This document shows positions 18,383 through 28,788 of a DNA stretch of 64,000 nucleotides, piece by piece. Every line of letters starts with the position of its first letter. The stretch's first letter is position 1. Location of the stretch: the NCBI GenBank assembly GCA_900168235.1, contig FUZG01000003.1, forward strand, positions 248,001 to 312,000. Reading direction: 5' to 3'. Both the position numbers and the translations under genes were made by a program. The notes under the pieces are model-generated. The model saw only the letters and a program-made list of their open reading frames with translations. It did not search any database and had not been told where the DNA came from. Source of the stretch: Lachnospiraceae bacterium. Lineage in GTDB: Bacteria > Bacillota > Clostridia > Lachnospirales > Lachnospiraceae.

Positions 18383-19321
18383 CTAACGAACAAATTCTCT
18401 ATTATCAATAAACCAACGATAGGCATTTTCTACGCTTTCTCTAAGATTCATCGACGGTTTCCACCCTAATGAAAAAATTTTTTCTGTATTTAACTGCATA
18501 TGCAATCTTCCCTCTGGCTTATCCGCATCAAAGATCAATTTCCCTTTATATCCAATTATTTCCTTAATCGTCTCCGCAATTTCACGAATCGAAAATTCTT
18601 CCCCACGTCCTATATTAATTAAAGGATATTCAAATTCATGATTCATAAGGAACACGCATGCACTCGCTACATCTTTGCTATTCAAAAACTCTCGACACGC
18701 GCGACCTGTCCCCCAAACAACTACTTCACCAATCTTCTGTTCTTTCGCCTCTAAAATTCTTCGTATAAGAGACGGTACAACACCAGCTTTATCCCCATTA
18801 AACGCCGCATACTCCCCAAAGAAATTACAGGGAATCACTGTAAAAAAGTCATCATTGTATTCTTTTCGGTAATAATTACATAGTTGCATCCCCGCCGCCT
18901 TCGCCAAAGAGTACGGTGTATCAATTTCATTCAAGTTTGTGAATGTTGCATCTTTTTCATCAATGGGTACGGCGGCTGTACTTGGATATAATAGTGCACT
19001 GCTAACATTCAAAAGCCTTTTAACCCCATGATTATGCGCACTTGAAATCACATTCATCTCCATCTGCATATTTTGAAGAAGGACCTCGACCGGATACTTT
19101 CTCTTATATTCAATACCCGCAGAAATTGCCGCAAGAAAAAAAACATAAGACGGTTTATGGACTTCAAAAAAGCTATCAACCACTGCTTGATTAGTACAAT
19201 CAACTTCTGAACGGCTACAGCATACGATATTTGAATAGCCAATACTCGTAAGTTCTGACACTATCGCGTGCCCTAGAACTCCGCTATGCCCAATTACACA
19301 TATTTTTTCATTTAAGTTCAT
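18383..19321 (-). CDS. NAD-dependent epimerase/reductase, GDP-L-fucose synthase-like
   Basis: An extended SDR of 312 residues. GHSGVLGHAI near residues 12-21 is the dinucleotide-binding loop, VSSALLYP gives the active Ser, and YSLAKAAG supplies the Tyr-xxx-Lys. VWGTGRACREFLNSKD is typical of GDP-4-keto-6-deoxymannose epimerase/reductases (Fcl). No GDP-mannose dehydratase gene is in the window, so the substrate could be supplied from elsewhere, or the enzyme could act on a related nucleotide sugar. The fucosyltransferase-like gene at 58788 would be a fitting user of GDP-fucose. Confidence 0.75.
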   Translation of the reverse strand: MNLNEKICVIGHSGVLGHAIVSELTSIGYSNIVCCSRSEVDCTNQAVVDSFFEVHKPSYVFFLAAISAGIEYKRKYPVEVLLQNMQMEMNVISSAHNHGVKRLLNVSSALLYPSTAAVPIDEKDATFTNLNEIDTPYSLAKAAGMQLCNYYRKEYNDDFFTVIPCNFFGEYAAFNGDKAGVVPSLIRRILEAKEQKIGEVVVWGTGRACREFLNSKDVASACVFLMNHEFEYPLINIGRGEEFSIREIAETIKEIIGYKGKLIFDADKPEGRLHMQLNTEKIFSLGWKPSMNLRESVENAYRWFIDNREFVR

Positions 19322-19606
19322 TCTGTTTCATCCTATTCTTCACATTCATAAAATATCCTGTATTTTTCGCAATTAAAACATATTATTCCGAAATTGAAAT
19401 ATGTGTTTCAACTTTAGACATAATATGAACTCAAGCTGTTATTTGTTATTAGTTGATTTTTATTATATCTATACTAATTCCAACTTAAACGCTTCATATA
19501 AGCCACTTGTATAATAGATTTTATCTTATTAGTCAGTTTTTCTTCATTATCGTAAGAACAAAATCTTATTCTATAATTATACATCTCGATAATTCTCTAA
19601 ACAGAA

Positions 19607-21004
19607 TCATCTGAACTTTAAAATTTCTATCGGAAGCACGTGCCTTTCAGCAACTCCACATTCATTAATAAGTTGCTCTTTTATTTCTTCATAGAACACA
19701 TTGCTTCCGATAAGAATATGATCAAATTCTTCACTTGTAATCTCACTAGGATCAATCACACGCTTTCCTTCAAATTCTTCATTATCTACACATCCATTTC
19801 TGGAATATGCTACAACTTCAATTTCTTTAGCTAGCAAAGAAGAATACCTTTTAACAACCATCCCTGTACCAAAAACAATCACCCTATTAATTTCATTTGC
19901 CTTTGCTTTCAAAGAATTAATATTTTCGAGAATATGATTTCTAAGTTCTGCTTCACTAACTCCAATCTTTTCAGAAACAGCACCTATAAAAGAATCTTTT
20001 TTACAAGTATCCTTTTCAAGAGAAATATCGAGATTTGCTTGAGAATCTATATCTTCTATTCCATTTAAAATATAGAACTTTTTGATGAACATATTCCATC
20101 TATTGATCATAACCTCACTGAGTGCTTTGGGTTCATAAATTTTCTTCTCTTCATTTTCCTTTTCAATTCGATCCATCAAGTCCAACGCTCTAATAATCAA
20201 ATCCGCACTATTTTCAGAAAACGAATCAACCTGAACAGGCATTAAAATTTTTTCTGTTTCGTAATCAATGTCAATTCCAAGACTATCCTTCAACTGATTC
20301 TTTTTTACTCTCGTAACATCTTGAAAAAATGGGATATTACCGGAACTTGTGACATTACTTACACCTTCATTATGATAATCCAACAATGCCTTATCTAGAT
20401 TACCTATCCTGCCTCCACATTTTAATACCCTAATCCACAGATCATAATCCTCCGCTAAACATTCCTCATCATATCTCAATTCATTATCGATTAAAAACTG
20501 TCTTCTGATAAAAACTGTAGGATGGGAGACTGGTGAATCAAAAAGCGCAAATGCCTTATTTTTTTCAGGATTGCTATAATATTCAGAATAATGAAACTTA
20601 GAACTATTATAGACTTTCATCTGAGTTCCGCATATTGCTACATCAGGATTACTTTCCATATACTCAAGTTGCTTCTGAAAACGCTCCGGGTATGAATAAT
20701 CATCTGCATCCATTCGTGCTATATACTTCCCTGTAGCCACATCTAATCCAAGATTAAGAGATACTGCTACACCTTTTTTTTGATTAGTCTTCTGGATTAA
20801 TCGAATTCGACTATCTGTTTCAGCATATTGCTCTAATATTTCAGTTGTACCGTCATTTGTCAACGCCTCATTAATTATAATAAACTCAAAATCCGAATAT
20901 GTTTGATTCAAAATACTATTAACTGATCTCTTAATTGTTTTCACCGCATTATACACTGGCATTATAACCGAAATCATACAGTCACTTTTTTCCTTAAATA
21001 TCAT
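19607..21004 (-). CDS. GT2 glycosyltransferase with C-terminal Rossmann-like module
   Basis: Family 2 transferase: MISVIMPVYNAVKTI begins the fold, with INEALTNDGT and ARMDADDYSYPERF (DXD, and the Pro-Glu-Arg-Phe that follows it in many capsule GT2s). An internal ATG ten codons in, directly at the fold start, is an alternative start. The module begins about residue 372 (RVIVFGTGMVVKRY) and includes GKRVIDPSEI. It stands alone, with 285 bases downstream and 180 bases upstream that hold no gene. Donor unknown. Confidence 0.85.
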   Translation of the reverse strand: MIFKEKSDCMISVIMPVYNAVKTIKRSVNSILNQTYSDFEFIIINEALTNDGTTEILEQYAETDSRIRLIQKTNQKKGVAVSLNLGLDVATGKYIARMDADDYSYPERFQKQLEYMESNPDVAICGTQMKVYNSSKFHYSEYYSNPEKNKAFALFDSPVSHPTVFIRRQFLIDNELRYDEECLAEDYDLWIRVLKCGGRIGNLDKALLDYHNEGVSNVTSSGNIPFFQDVTRVKKNQLKDSLGIDIDYETEKILMPVQVDSFSENSADLIIRALDLMDRIEKENEEKKIYEPKALSEVMINRWNMFIKKFYILNGIEDIDSQANLDISLEKDTCKKDSFIGAVSEKIGVSEAELRNHILENINSLKAKANEINRVIVFGTGMVVKRYSSLLAKEIEVVAYSRNGCVDNEEFEGKRVIDPSEITSEEFDHILIGSNVFYEEIKEQLINECGVAERHVLPIEILKFR

Positions 21005-21183
21005 ACTTCTATCCCAAATATAGATTAGTCAAAAACTCTTTCTTATCATTTTAACAACATCATTTAGAAATATCATAGCGAAATCATTACGGCAACATTA
21101 ACCAGAATAAGCAATGCAAGTGGAAACACATACCAAAGGCTACACGTTTTTATCATAGTAATCCACAGCCCCATTGCAAAATG

Positions 21184-22578
21184 TCACAACCTTCCTAATA
21201 TTCCCTTGATATTCGAAGTAAATACATCAGGTGTGAATTCTCTCTCATAAAGCTGTCTAGCACACTCTCCCATTGTATTTATCTTATCCCTGTTATCAAT
21301 CATCCACTCCATCTTCGTTGCAAGATCTTCATAATCTTCAGACTCAAAGATTAATCCATTCTCCTTCTCTGTAATGTAAGGCGCCATTCCTGTTATATCA
21401 GAACTTATCATCACTTTACCATTCATAGCCCCTTCTATAAGAACAGCTGACATTGTCTCCTGTCTTGATGTACACACAACAACATCAATTTCCTTATATA
21501 TTTCTTTCATCTTTTCATGAGAAATTTCTCCTGTGAAAACTATCTTTTCGTCGTCACCTGTTAATTTTCTGACATAATTGTAGTATGCATCTTTGACTTT
21601 TCTCCCTACGATATAACACTTAACATTTCTTCTTTTTTCCATAGGAATAGATCTAAACGCTTTAAGAAAAATGTCTTGCCCCTTAATTTCATCTATATAT
21701 CCAATAACCGCAAATACCAGTTCATCATCTTTTGGGTAATTCAATTCCTTAGCTATATCCGGTACGCAAAATTTCAAAAGACCTATATCAGATTCAGGAA
21801 AGTATTCCTGAAAATTTTTCTGAGCAATATGACTTACCGCATACGTTGGAACATTTAGTAATTCTTTTTCACTAAATACTTCTTCAAATTCGTTTTTTGT
21901 ACGCTGATAATTTGATATCGGATCATGCATCCACCAAATCATTTTTACTCTTTTTTGGAGCAAATAAACACATCTTATAAGATTAATAGAATTAACTATT
22001 AAATAATCAAATTGCTGTGCATACTTAATCTCTTCGTCAGAAAGATACGGCATCGAATACATTATTACGTAGTCAAAATTTCTTCTTTCCAATTCATCAT
22101 AAATAAGTTTCTTTTCCTGTATCTGTTTCTGCGGCGGCAATGCGAACACTACATTATATCCAGCTGAACTTAAACAATCAGCTGCTGTTAAAACAACTAA
22201 ATTTCCCCCAACAGTATTCACAGACGGTAAAAAAAACAATATATTTTTTGACTTATTTTTTACTTTGCAATTATTATGTATATCCATAACGCCTGCATAC
22301 ACATCTCCAAAATACTCTCTTATAAACTTAATTTTTTTTCTCGCAATTCCCAAAGAAAGAAGCTGATCTATCATTTCTACAGGATCAGCATTCATACAAA
22401 TTACAATATCAAACTCAAAATTTACTATTTCACTAGGTGACTCTATTTTAATACCATCCAACATAGTCCCAATCTTATTTATATCATTATCGATTATTCC
22501 TATGATAGAGTCATCTTTCCGTACTAAATCTTTATATTGGCGATATAAAATTCCCGTTCCAAATAATACAACTTTCAT
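21184..22578 (-). CDS. GT4 glycosyltransferase with N-terminal Rossmann-like module
   Basis: Here the module is at the N-terminus: KVVLFGTGILYRQY, then GIIDNDINKIG and GIKIESPSEI. Residues about 120-460 are a GT-B family 4 transferase with NTVGGNL, IWWMHDP, AVIGYIDEIKGQDIF and the Glu-x7-Glu of SRQETMSAVLIEG. The ATG at 22578 with GGGGTG upstream is preferred to the TTG four codons earlier. The swap of the module from C- to N-terminus in this gene argues that it is an independent domain and not part of the GT fold. Confidence 0.85.
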   Translation of the reverse strand: MKVVLFGTGILYRQYKDLVRKDDSIIGIIDNDINKIGTMLDGIKIESPSEIVNFEFDIVICMNADPVEMIDQLLSLGIARKKIKFIREYFGDVYAGVMDIHNNCKVKNKSKNILFFLPSVNTVGGNLVVLTAADCLSSAGYNVVFALPPQKQIQEKKLIYDELERRNFDYVIMYSMPYLSDEEIKYAQQFDYLIVNSINLIRCVYLLQKRVKMIWWMHDPISNYQRTKNEFEEVFSEKELLNVPTYAVSHIAQKNFQEYFPESDIGLLKFCVPDIAKELNYPKDDELVFAVIGYIDEIKGQDIFLKAFRSIPMEKRRNVKCYIVGRKVKDAYYNYVRKLTGDDEKIVFTGEISHEKMKEIYKEIDVVVCTSRQETMSAVLIEGAMNGKVMISSDITGMAPYITEKENGLIFESEDYEDLATKMEWMIDNRDKINTMGECARQLYEREFTPDVFTSNIKGILGRL

Positions 22579-22666
22579 AACACCCCACAACTTTCTATCT
22601 ATTTGTGTATGACCTAAATTAAGCGCTTATCCTTACCTATCTACAACAACTATATTCTTACATTTA

Positions 22667-23721
22667 TCAAAAACGCCCACTTTTGATTAATGTCTCAAGT
22701 CTCGTAACACTCCCTTTTTCCTCATCATTCTTCCATGTTCCAGACTCAAAATGAACTGAAACAGTCCTATCCGAATAAAAATCCGGCATTCCTTCAATCG
22801 TCTTTGGTGACATTACTTCTGCCGGATATAACACAATATCATTCACTTTTTGGTATTGATTAATAATCTTAAAACCATACTTCTTTATTGCAGGATGAAG
22901 AAATGTATGTCCCTGCTTTTTTCCCGGCTTCCCGTTCGGCAACAAGAAATGCTTTCCATTGTATTCATCTATCAAATCCTTCAAAATGTCGCAGCCGGCA
23001 GCCGCACCAAATCCACATCCATTATTAACTCTGTCTGCGCATCCCATGTTAAAAAAAGCCCGATCATTAAGAAGACAATCAAAAGATTTTATAGCTTTTA
23101 CATCTGTATCAAGATAAATACCACCCTCGTTATATATAATATCCAATCGTGCATAGTTAGAAGCAAACCCATATGAGCGAGCCTCTATCGCCTCTCTTGC
23201 ATATTCATTCTTCCAAAAATCATAATTATCTTCATTCCATTCAATTACTTCATAATCAGGATTATATTTTTTCCAAGTATCTATATTTTCTTTGAACTCA
23301 CGTGGTAACTCTTTTCCACCTAACCAAATATAATGTATCTTCTTCGGTATTCTCTGTTCTCCCACAGTAAATTCAAAGTCCGGCACTACTTCCTTAGTAT
23401 TACGTATTACTACCTGCAAAAAGCATTCTATTCCATCTATTTCATTAATCTGATCTAGCTGTTCACTATATCCGCAGCATAAAAAAGAGATGAAACAAAA
23501 ATCAGATAGTCATGAATATTTTCCAATTTTTTTAGTGCATCAACACTTACTATAGGAACCTTCTTTTCACAATGTTCAATAGTACTGCCCCATTTATCGG
23601 AACTGTTATCTACAACATACTCCAATTCCTTATTCTCAAAATAAATATCCAGGGCACTATCCAAGGCTTTTCCGGCTCCGAACACAATAACCTTCTTATT
23701 TTTTATGTAGTGTCTGCTCAA
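22667..23721 (-). pseudogene. Frameshifted GT32-like transferase with N-terminal Rossmann-like module
   Basis: Two open pieces belong to one gene. 23455-23721 encodes the module (KVIVFGAGKALDSAL, YVVDNSSDKWG) and stops after ADIVNS; 22667-23419 encodes the DXD sugar-transferase domain (IPKKIHYIWLGG, GGIYLDTDVKA, HFLLPNGKPGKKQGH). The intact paralogue at 44720-45811 reads ADIVEQLDG across the same point. Restoring one base after GTG at about 23460 recovers EQLDQINEIDGIECFLQVV, so a single-base loss explains the break. The first ten codons differ from the paralogue, where the transposon remnant abuts. It is inactive unless the shift is a sequencing error or is corrected. Confidence 0.8.
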
Positions 23722-24342
23722 TAAACTGCGAAATAAATCTCGCTTCCGCTGAGCCGATTTTTAAGCAGAAAATCTGCCATCTAATCCTTGAAAAGACTGT
23801 TATCAATTTTGAGCACAAATGAACAGCAGCCAGGCGGTTGATATTCATTGTCAGTATGGATAATGCTATGGCACCACGCCGTGGTGATATCAAGCTTTGT
23901 TCGGATCAGGCCAAGACCGTAGCATCTCTTTCCCAGACTGAATCCGCGTTCAACCTCGATACGATCCATATTATCGAGGTACGCTTACTTTTTCTCTTCT
24001 GAACTCATAGCCTTCGGACGACCAAGCGCAGGACCTGAAATCCGGATTCCACATTGCCTACAATACGTGAGATTGTTTCGCTTCCTGTAGATCTGATCTA
24101 CCAACTCTCTATCGGAGTATCCGTATTGCTTCTGGATTATGAGCGAACCCAATGCAGTCCGAAGCGGTTTAGCAGGCATCCCCCTTCTTGGCAGGGAACA
24201 GAGAGGCATACCTGTCTTCAATTTCCTCCCAAGGGATGGTTCCAGCTTTTTTGACCCAGCGATTTTCTGGGTTCATATGAAGCCCAAAGGGCTGGTCAAA
24301 ATCTGAAAGCTTGAACTGATGGTTTCGATCAAATTTGTACAT
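23696..24342 (-). mobile_element. Degenerate IS1182-like transposase remnant
   Basis: Reading from 24342: MYKFDRNHQFKLSDFDQP, a frame shift at about 24185, PLRTALGSLIIQKQYGYSD (IS1182-type N-terminal region), then a jump to the C-terminal part (CRQCGIRISGPALGRPK), an in-frame TAA at about 23970, DRIEVERGFSLGKRC, and another shift to GAIALSILTMNIN. About 300 central residues are missing relative to full-length enzymes. Its tail overlaps the start of the GT32-like pseudogene, so the insertion probably replaced that gene's first codons. No clear terminal repeats were seen. Confidence 0.7.
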
Positions 24343-24616
24343 TAGACATCTCCGAAGTGCAAAATTTTATGAAGGAATCATTAGTTTTTCGTGCACTTAC
24401 ATTATACAAGAGAATGCTGAGAAATTCTGTGTTTTCAAGGATTTTACAACATTTTATTTAACAAAATCAGACACTAACTATAGAAAAACAGAGTACAGTT
24501 TACACCTTGGTAAACCATCAGGTTCTGTCATAACCTCAGGGGGGGTTTGAAAAATTGAAAGGTTCTCTTTGTTGATTACCTACCAACCCCTCGAAAACCA
24601 CACTCTCTATATGCAA

Positions 24617-25297
24617 TTATAAAGAGTAAAGTCTTTCCAACAAATACGCTAAATTCGTTCTTATTTTCATTGTTGCATTCCTTAGCTTTTCAATTCTCAC
24701 CCCATCTTCTAGAGAACTGGAATTAAACAGAATTCTTCCATAACCCACATCATGAAAATATACTGGTGTCAAATAATTACATAAATCTGACAAAGCCCTT
24801 AATATCTCTACTTTTGTGTTTTCAACACAAACACTTTCAAATGTGTTTTTCTTCTTATGCCAATACCTTATCAAATTACTCAGCTCATCAGCTAAATACA
24901 TATTCACTGGCTCGGCAGAAAAGTCCGTATCTATGCAGTATTCTATATATTTAGTAAAACTCTTTTTGAACTCATCGATAAGATTCTTATCATGTTCTGA
25001 ATATGTCTCGTACCTTGGCAGATCCTGTACTTTAACATAAAATGCATCACGAATCTGCTTCAATTCCCCAGAAGAAAACTTATTCCCCTTCGGATGTTTT
25101 GGATTATAACTTCCTATCATACTATGACAATCAAAACATAGTGGAATAGCATTATCAAATGAATCCTCTCCACCATCAGTTCTCTGAACTATATGATGTA
25201 CTTCTATATTGATTCCTTTATACCTTTCACAGTAACAGCAATATCTTTTACAGGCAACAAGAACCTCTTCTTTTACCTTGCTCCAACTCGACATCAT
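24617..25297 (-). CDS. HNH endonuclease domain protein
   Basis: A 226-residue protein whose first 80 residues carry an HNH fold: CYCERY (zinc Cys pair), VEVHHI-type core (IEVHHIVQRTDGG), DNAIPLCFDCHSMIG, and KHPKGNKFS, which places catalytic His and the second Cys pair. The C-terminal 140 residues are unrecognised and mainly helical. It lies in the transposon debris between two glycan genes, has no ATPase partner next to it, and looks like an accessory or defence-related gene. Base composition is as AT-rich as its neighbours. Confidence 0.75.
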   Translation of the reverse strand: MMSSWSKVKEEVLVACKRYCCYCERYKGINIEVHHIVQRTDGGEDSFDNAIPLCFDCHSMIGSYNPKHPKGNKFSSGELKQIRDAFYVKVQDLPRYETYSEHDKNLIDEFKKSFTKYIEYCIDTDFSAEPVNMYLADELSNLIRYWHKKKNTFESVCVENTKVEILRALSDLCNYLTPVYFHDVGYGRILFNSSSLEDGVRIEKLRNATMKIRTNLAYLLERLYSL

Positions 25298-25445
25298 ATA
25301 TACCCCTATCTCATGACTGATGCATCAGTATATCTTAACTTCCTAAAAAAGTTCCACTCAAACTCTATTTTTAGGCTTTCTGCCTCTCTTCTTTTGAGTT
25401 ATTTTTGTCAACTGTTCCTCTGTCATTCCTGATTTCAAAAAACAA

Positions 25446-26030
25446 CTACTGTATGCTATATTTGACAATTATGTCTGCAAATTTTGTCTTCAGTGGGTCA
25501 ATTATTGGTGAGTAATACTTTGAGATTATCTGTGGAAACTGTTCAATATAATCACAGATCTTATCCCACGGCAGATATTCAATATTGAAGGGATGTAATG
25601 GGCGAAGTCTTATCAACTGATCAACTATCGCTGTATCATTCAAGACCGCTGTAGCTATAATGAGTTTATCGAAACGATTAATGCTATAGTAAGTACATTG
25701 CTTCATCAATTCGTCTATATCAGCTGTGGTCATAATTCGCTGGTTCTTGCATTAAACACACCAGAGATTAAAGGGCATTTGAATCGTGATATCAATACCA
25801 TACTGCTTTTGTCCACGTCTTCCATATTCATCAACATCAGCATTTTTTTGCTCGCATCTGAAAATATCTGCAATTAAAGTCTCGAATCTTTTCTCATCAG
25901 CACGTTGTGGAAAGAAATATGTTGACACGAAAACCTCCTCATCTTTCTTTTCGTGGCGACAACAGCTTTGCAACGCCTGCGCTATATGATATATGCGAAG
26001 AAGTAAAAAAATTAGCACCCCCCATTTCAA
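25446..26030 (-). pseudogene. Remnant of a restriction-endonuclease-like gene
   Basis: Two in-frame pieces separated by a single TAA at about 25752. The first has RFETLIADIFR and EYGRRGQKQYGIDI, a motif of Mrr-like or phage-defence effector N-terminal domains; the second starts CKNQRIMTTADIDELMKQC. Replacing the stop by Gln gives VQCKN, the usual core of the PD-(D/E)XK motif, so a CAA to TAA change is the likely lesion. The N-terminus before about 25925 does not look native. The downstream part is short and probably truncated. Confidence 0.6.
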
Positions 26031-26038
26031 ATGGGGGG
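26018..26038. repeat. Near-perfect 21-base palindrome at transposon junction
   Basis: CCCCCCATTT, one base, AAATGGGGGG. It sits between the dead restriction gene and the IS200 remnant. The extreme G/C runs are unlike the surrounding DNA. It may be the folded end of the IS200/IS605 element or a terminator. Confidence 0.5.
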
Positions 26039-26042
26039 GGTA

Positions 26043-26291
26043 TTATTGACAGCTCCGCTGTATAGTACCGGTTCCGCCAAGGGCCGGTGTTCGCAATACC
26101 ATAGTACCAATTGCCCCCGTAGGGGGCTCCATTATTACACTTCTATTTTTTTCATACTCTTCCTGAAATCTGATATGATTCCTTATGCTTTCCTCATTTA
26201 CATTCCCTACCGTGCTGACGTAATATCCGCGTGCCCACAAGTGTCTATCTCCCCATTTTGGACGTGCTTCTGGATGCTTATCGTAAAACAT
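26043..26291 (-). mobile_element. IS200/IS605 TnpA C-terminal remnant with hairpin end
   Basis: The open frame encodes FYDKHPEARPKWGDRHLWARGYY and VSTVGNVNEESIRNHI, the C-terminal part of an IS200-family Y1 transposase, followed by translation of the end sequence. The catalytic His-hydrophobe-His and Tyr regions upstream are absent, so it is truncated at its N-terminus. The end holds GCCCCC/GGGGGC and CCGG/CCGG hairpins and a repeated ATAGTACC, as expected for the folded ends that these elements use. Confidence 0.65.
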
Positions 26292-26336
26292 TAATGCACT
26301 CTTTTAATGCAATGATTTACATTATATGCCCTCATT

Positions 26337-27632
26337 TTATCTTACCCAACCTAAGATGTCAGCATATTCCTCTAATGATATCCATTTCAACTTACGCTTT
26401 TCTAATACTTTCTTCACTTCCCTAGTATTCTTACTATTAAGTGCAAGCACAAACACATTATCTACTTCTCCGTTTTTTGGAACATCATCAATATTGAATT
26501 CTTTATGTTTTCCGTCAGGTTTTATTAACCCTTTAACTTCACCTGAAATAGCAAACCCCTTAAATTCGACATCATTATTTTCAAAAAAACGTGCCAATCT
26601 GAGCCCATATCTACCACTTCCATATATATAAATATCACTTTTTTCTTCAGAGACTTTATTTAACAGATTCTTTTTTGCCTCGTAAATATTAGCGTATACT
26701 GTCCCCGAATCAGCAGTACAATATACAGAAAAAAGGCCATCTCTTTTGATTCCATGTTTAACTATGAAACGATAGAACTTCTCTTGATATACCTTCAATA
26801 AGCTACTTAATTCTCCATAATAATCCAAGTAAGCAACCCCCATATGTTTTAAATAATGCCACAATGCCCATTTAACAAAATCTTCTTCCCAGACATAATT
26901 CTTCCCATCAACAATTGCCCCGACATAATCACATACATCCAATATAGACAATGATTTCTCACTGGCGTTCTCGTGAACAACGCTATCTTCATGCTGATAA
27001 TAATGGTATCCAACTACCCCCGTATAATAAAATTTATTGGCTTTCATAAAAACATCAAAATTTGTTTTCGCATCTTCTCCAACAATCACTGATTCATCAC
27101 AAGTATAATTATTGAATAATTCTCGCCTAAATAATTTTCCTCCCAAACTTGTTGTGAAAATACGTATTTTAAACAACTCTGTTATTGCTTCATCTCGCAT
27201 CATTAATCTCGGACAATCTTTTTTCACCACAGCCCTAAATTCACCGTTCGGAAAAGCAAAATCCATGATACCGATGCTAATATCTATATCATCATTTCTT
27301 TCAATTCCAACGACAAGCTGTTCTATGCAATTCCTTTCAATCCAATCATCACTATCTAAAAAGAAAAGATAATCACCTTTTGCTTCACGAATACCTGAAT
27401 TCCTTGCACTGGATTGTCCACCATTGTCTTTACTGATGACTTGTACTCTCGAATCAACACTTGCTATCGCTTCAAGAATTTGCTTAGAATTATCCACTGA
27501 CCCATCATCAATACATATTACCTGCAAATTATCCCATGTTTGATTTAATACACTATCTAAACATTTCTCTATATATTTTTCTCTATTATAAACTGGAATA
27601 ATGATACTCACCAACGAACTCATTTGATCCAT
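26337..27632 (-). CDS. GT2 glycosyltransferase with C-terminal Rossmann-like module
   Basis: A 431-residue family 2 transferase: LVSIIIPVYNREKYI, IDDGSVDNS, FLDSDDW (DXD). The module starts near residue 330 (DIYIYGSGRYGLRL) with the AISGEVKG variant found in the GT2s at 12376 and 43525. It stands alone between the transposon debris and a strong terminator of the upstream gene (27833-27873), so it needs its own promoter, which I could not assign. Confidence 0.87.
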   Translation of the reverse strand: MDQMSSLVSIIIPVYNREKYIEKCLDSVLNQTWDNLQVICIDDGSVDNSKQILEAIASVDSRVQVISKDNGGQSSARNSGIREAKGDYLFFLDSDDWIERNCIEQLVVGIERNDDIDISIGIMDFAFPNGEFRAVVKKDCPRLMMRDEAITELFKIRIFTTSLGGKLFRRELFNNYTCDESVIVGEDAKTNFDVFMKANKFYYTGVVGYHYYQHEDSVVHENASEKSLSILDVCDYVGAIVDGKNYVWEEDFVKWALWHYLKHMGVAYLDYYGELSSLLKVYQEKFYRFIVKHGIKRDGLFSVYCTADSGTVYANIYEAKKNLLNKVSEEKSDIYIYGSGRYGLRLARFFENNDVEFKGFAISGEVKGLIKPDGKHKEFNIDDVPKNGEVDNVFVLALNSKNTREVKKVLEKRKLKWISLEEYADILGWVR

Positions 27633-27832
27633 AAAAGTACTCTAACAGAATACTCTCCTTCCTTCTTATTGAATGTCTAAAGCTTCTACAATACGCTGAC
27701 AATTCTTGTCATCCCTGAAAATGAACTAATTCATCAAATATATACTGTCTTTTATCCTTTTAAGAATCTTTATTCATACTTGCCATTGCCTAGGGAATCT
27801 GCAAAACTATACGCATCTGAAAAGAAGAAATA

Positions 27833-27873
27833 CTTTGCGTGACAAATTTAATAAAAATATTTGTCACGCAAAG
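27833..27873 (-). terminator. Rho-independent terminator-like hairpin
   Basis: A perfect 15-base inverted repeat (CTTTGCGTGACAAAT, 11 bases, ATTTGTCACGCAAAG). On the minus strand it is followed by TATTTCTTCTTTT. It lies 25 bases beyond the end of the methyltransferase gene. Confidence 0.75.
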
Positions 27874-27897
27874 GCTCATTTTGACTAGCCTCATCAT

Positions 27898-28788
27898 TTA
27901 CTTCTGACAATATAACACTATGTAATCAGACAGTCCTTGCCTACTAAGTTCATCTTTCCAAAGGTTTTCAAGTGGATTTGATAACCAATTAGCATTCACC
28001 TCAGACCGAGGCTTCCTTTCCTTAATCCATCCTATAAAATTATTCAAGCCATATCTCTGATAATATTTTATAGATATATTTCTAAACCCCATTTTTTCAG
28101 CAATCATCTTTAGACTCTTATCATTTAATATCCAAATATGCTGAGTGGAAAAAAGCAACTCCCTTTCATATATTTCTCCTAACATTTCTCTCATCACTGG
28201 TGCGTCTGTCGGTGTACCAATAATCGCTTGTCCACCATCCACTAGCAAAGCCTTAACTTCCTCCATAAATTTAACAGGATCTTCAACATGTTCTATAACA
28301 TCAAATGATGTCACTACATCGACACTGGCGAAAAAATCTTTTGCCTCACTCATATACGGATATGTTATAAATCCTTTTCTATCCATGATTTCTCTATAAG
28401 TTGAAGAAGGCTCTATCGCAACTACATTGCTTGCAACACCGTTCACATAATCCAAAAATGCGCCACATCCACAGCCAATATCTGCGACAACCTTATTTCT
28501 AAAAATTGTAGTACCCGTATATTCAAACTTATTCATACTTTCAGGATCATGCATTCTATAAAAATCAGATTCACATGTTGTATCCTCAAGTTCCATTCTA
28601 TACTCAGTACTTTCATAATATTCTTCAACATTCTTAATTTGATCATGCCATATAGCGCCACACTTATCGCATTGATACATCTTAACAGGTTCTTTAGTAT
28701 ACTTACCAAGTCCACCATCTCTAATTAATCCGTCATATATTATATGCGCCTCATTACAGCTGCATATTTTACATTTTTTCATAGTCAT
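27898..28788 (-). CDS. Class I SAM-dependent methyltransferase with N-terminal zinc ribbon
   Basis: A 296-residue methyltransferase. CKICSC and CDKCGAIW near the N-terminus form a Cys4 zinc ribbon, as in the Methyltransf_13/14-like sugar methyltransferases. VADIGCGCGAFLDYV is the SAM-binding loop, VVAIEPS follows, then SFDVIEHVEDP and IGTPTDAP. The ATG at 28788 with GAGGTAG upstream is preferred to an outer ATG at 28869. It would methylate a sugar or a glycan terminus. It ends before a strong terminator and starts after a 328-base gene-free stretch. Confidence 0.8.
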   Translation of the reverse strand: MTMKKCKICSCNEAHIIYDGLIRDGGLGKYTKEPVKMYQCDKCGAIWHDQIKNVEEYYESTEYRMELEDTTCESDFYRMHDPESMNKFEYTGTTIFRNKVVADIGCGCGAFLDYVNGVASNVVAIEPSSTYREIMDRKGFITYPYMSEAKDFFASVDVVTSFDVIEHVEDPVKFMEEVKALLVDGGQAIIGTPTDAPVMREMLGEIYERELLFSTQHIWILNDKSLKMIAEKMGFRNISIKYYQRYGLNNFIGWIKERKPRSEVNANWLSNPLENLWKDELSRQGLSDYIVLYCQK

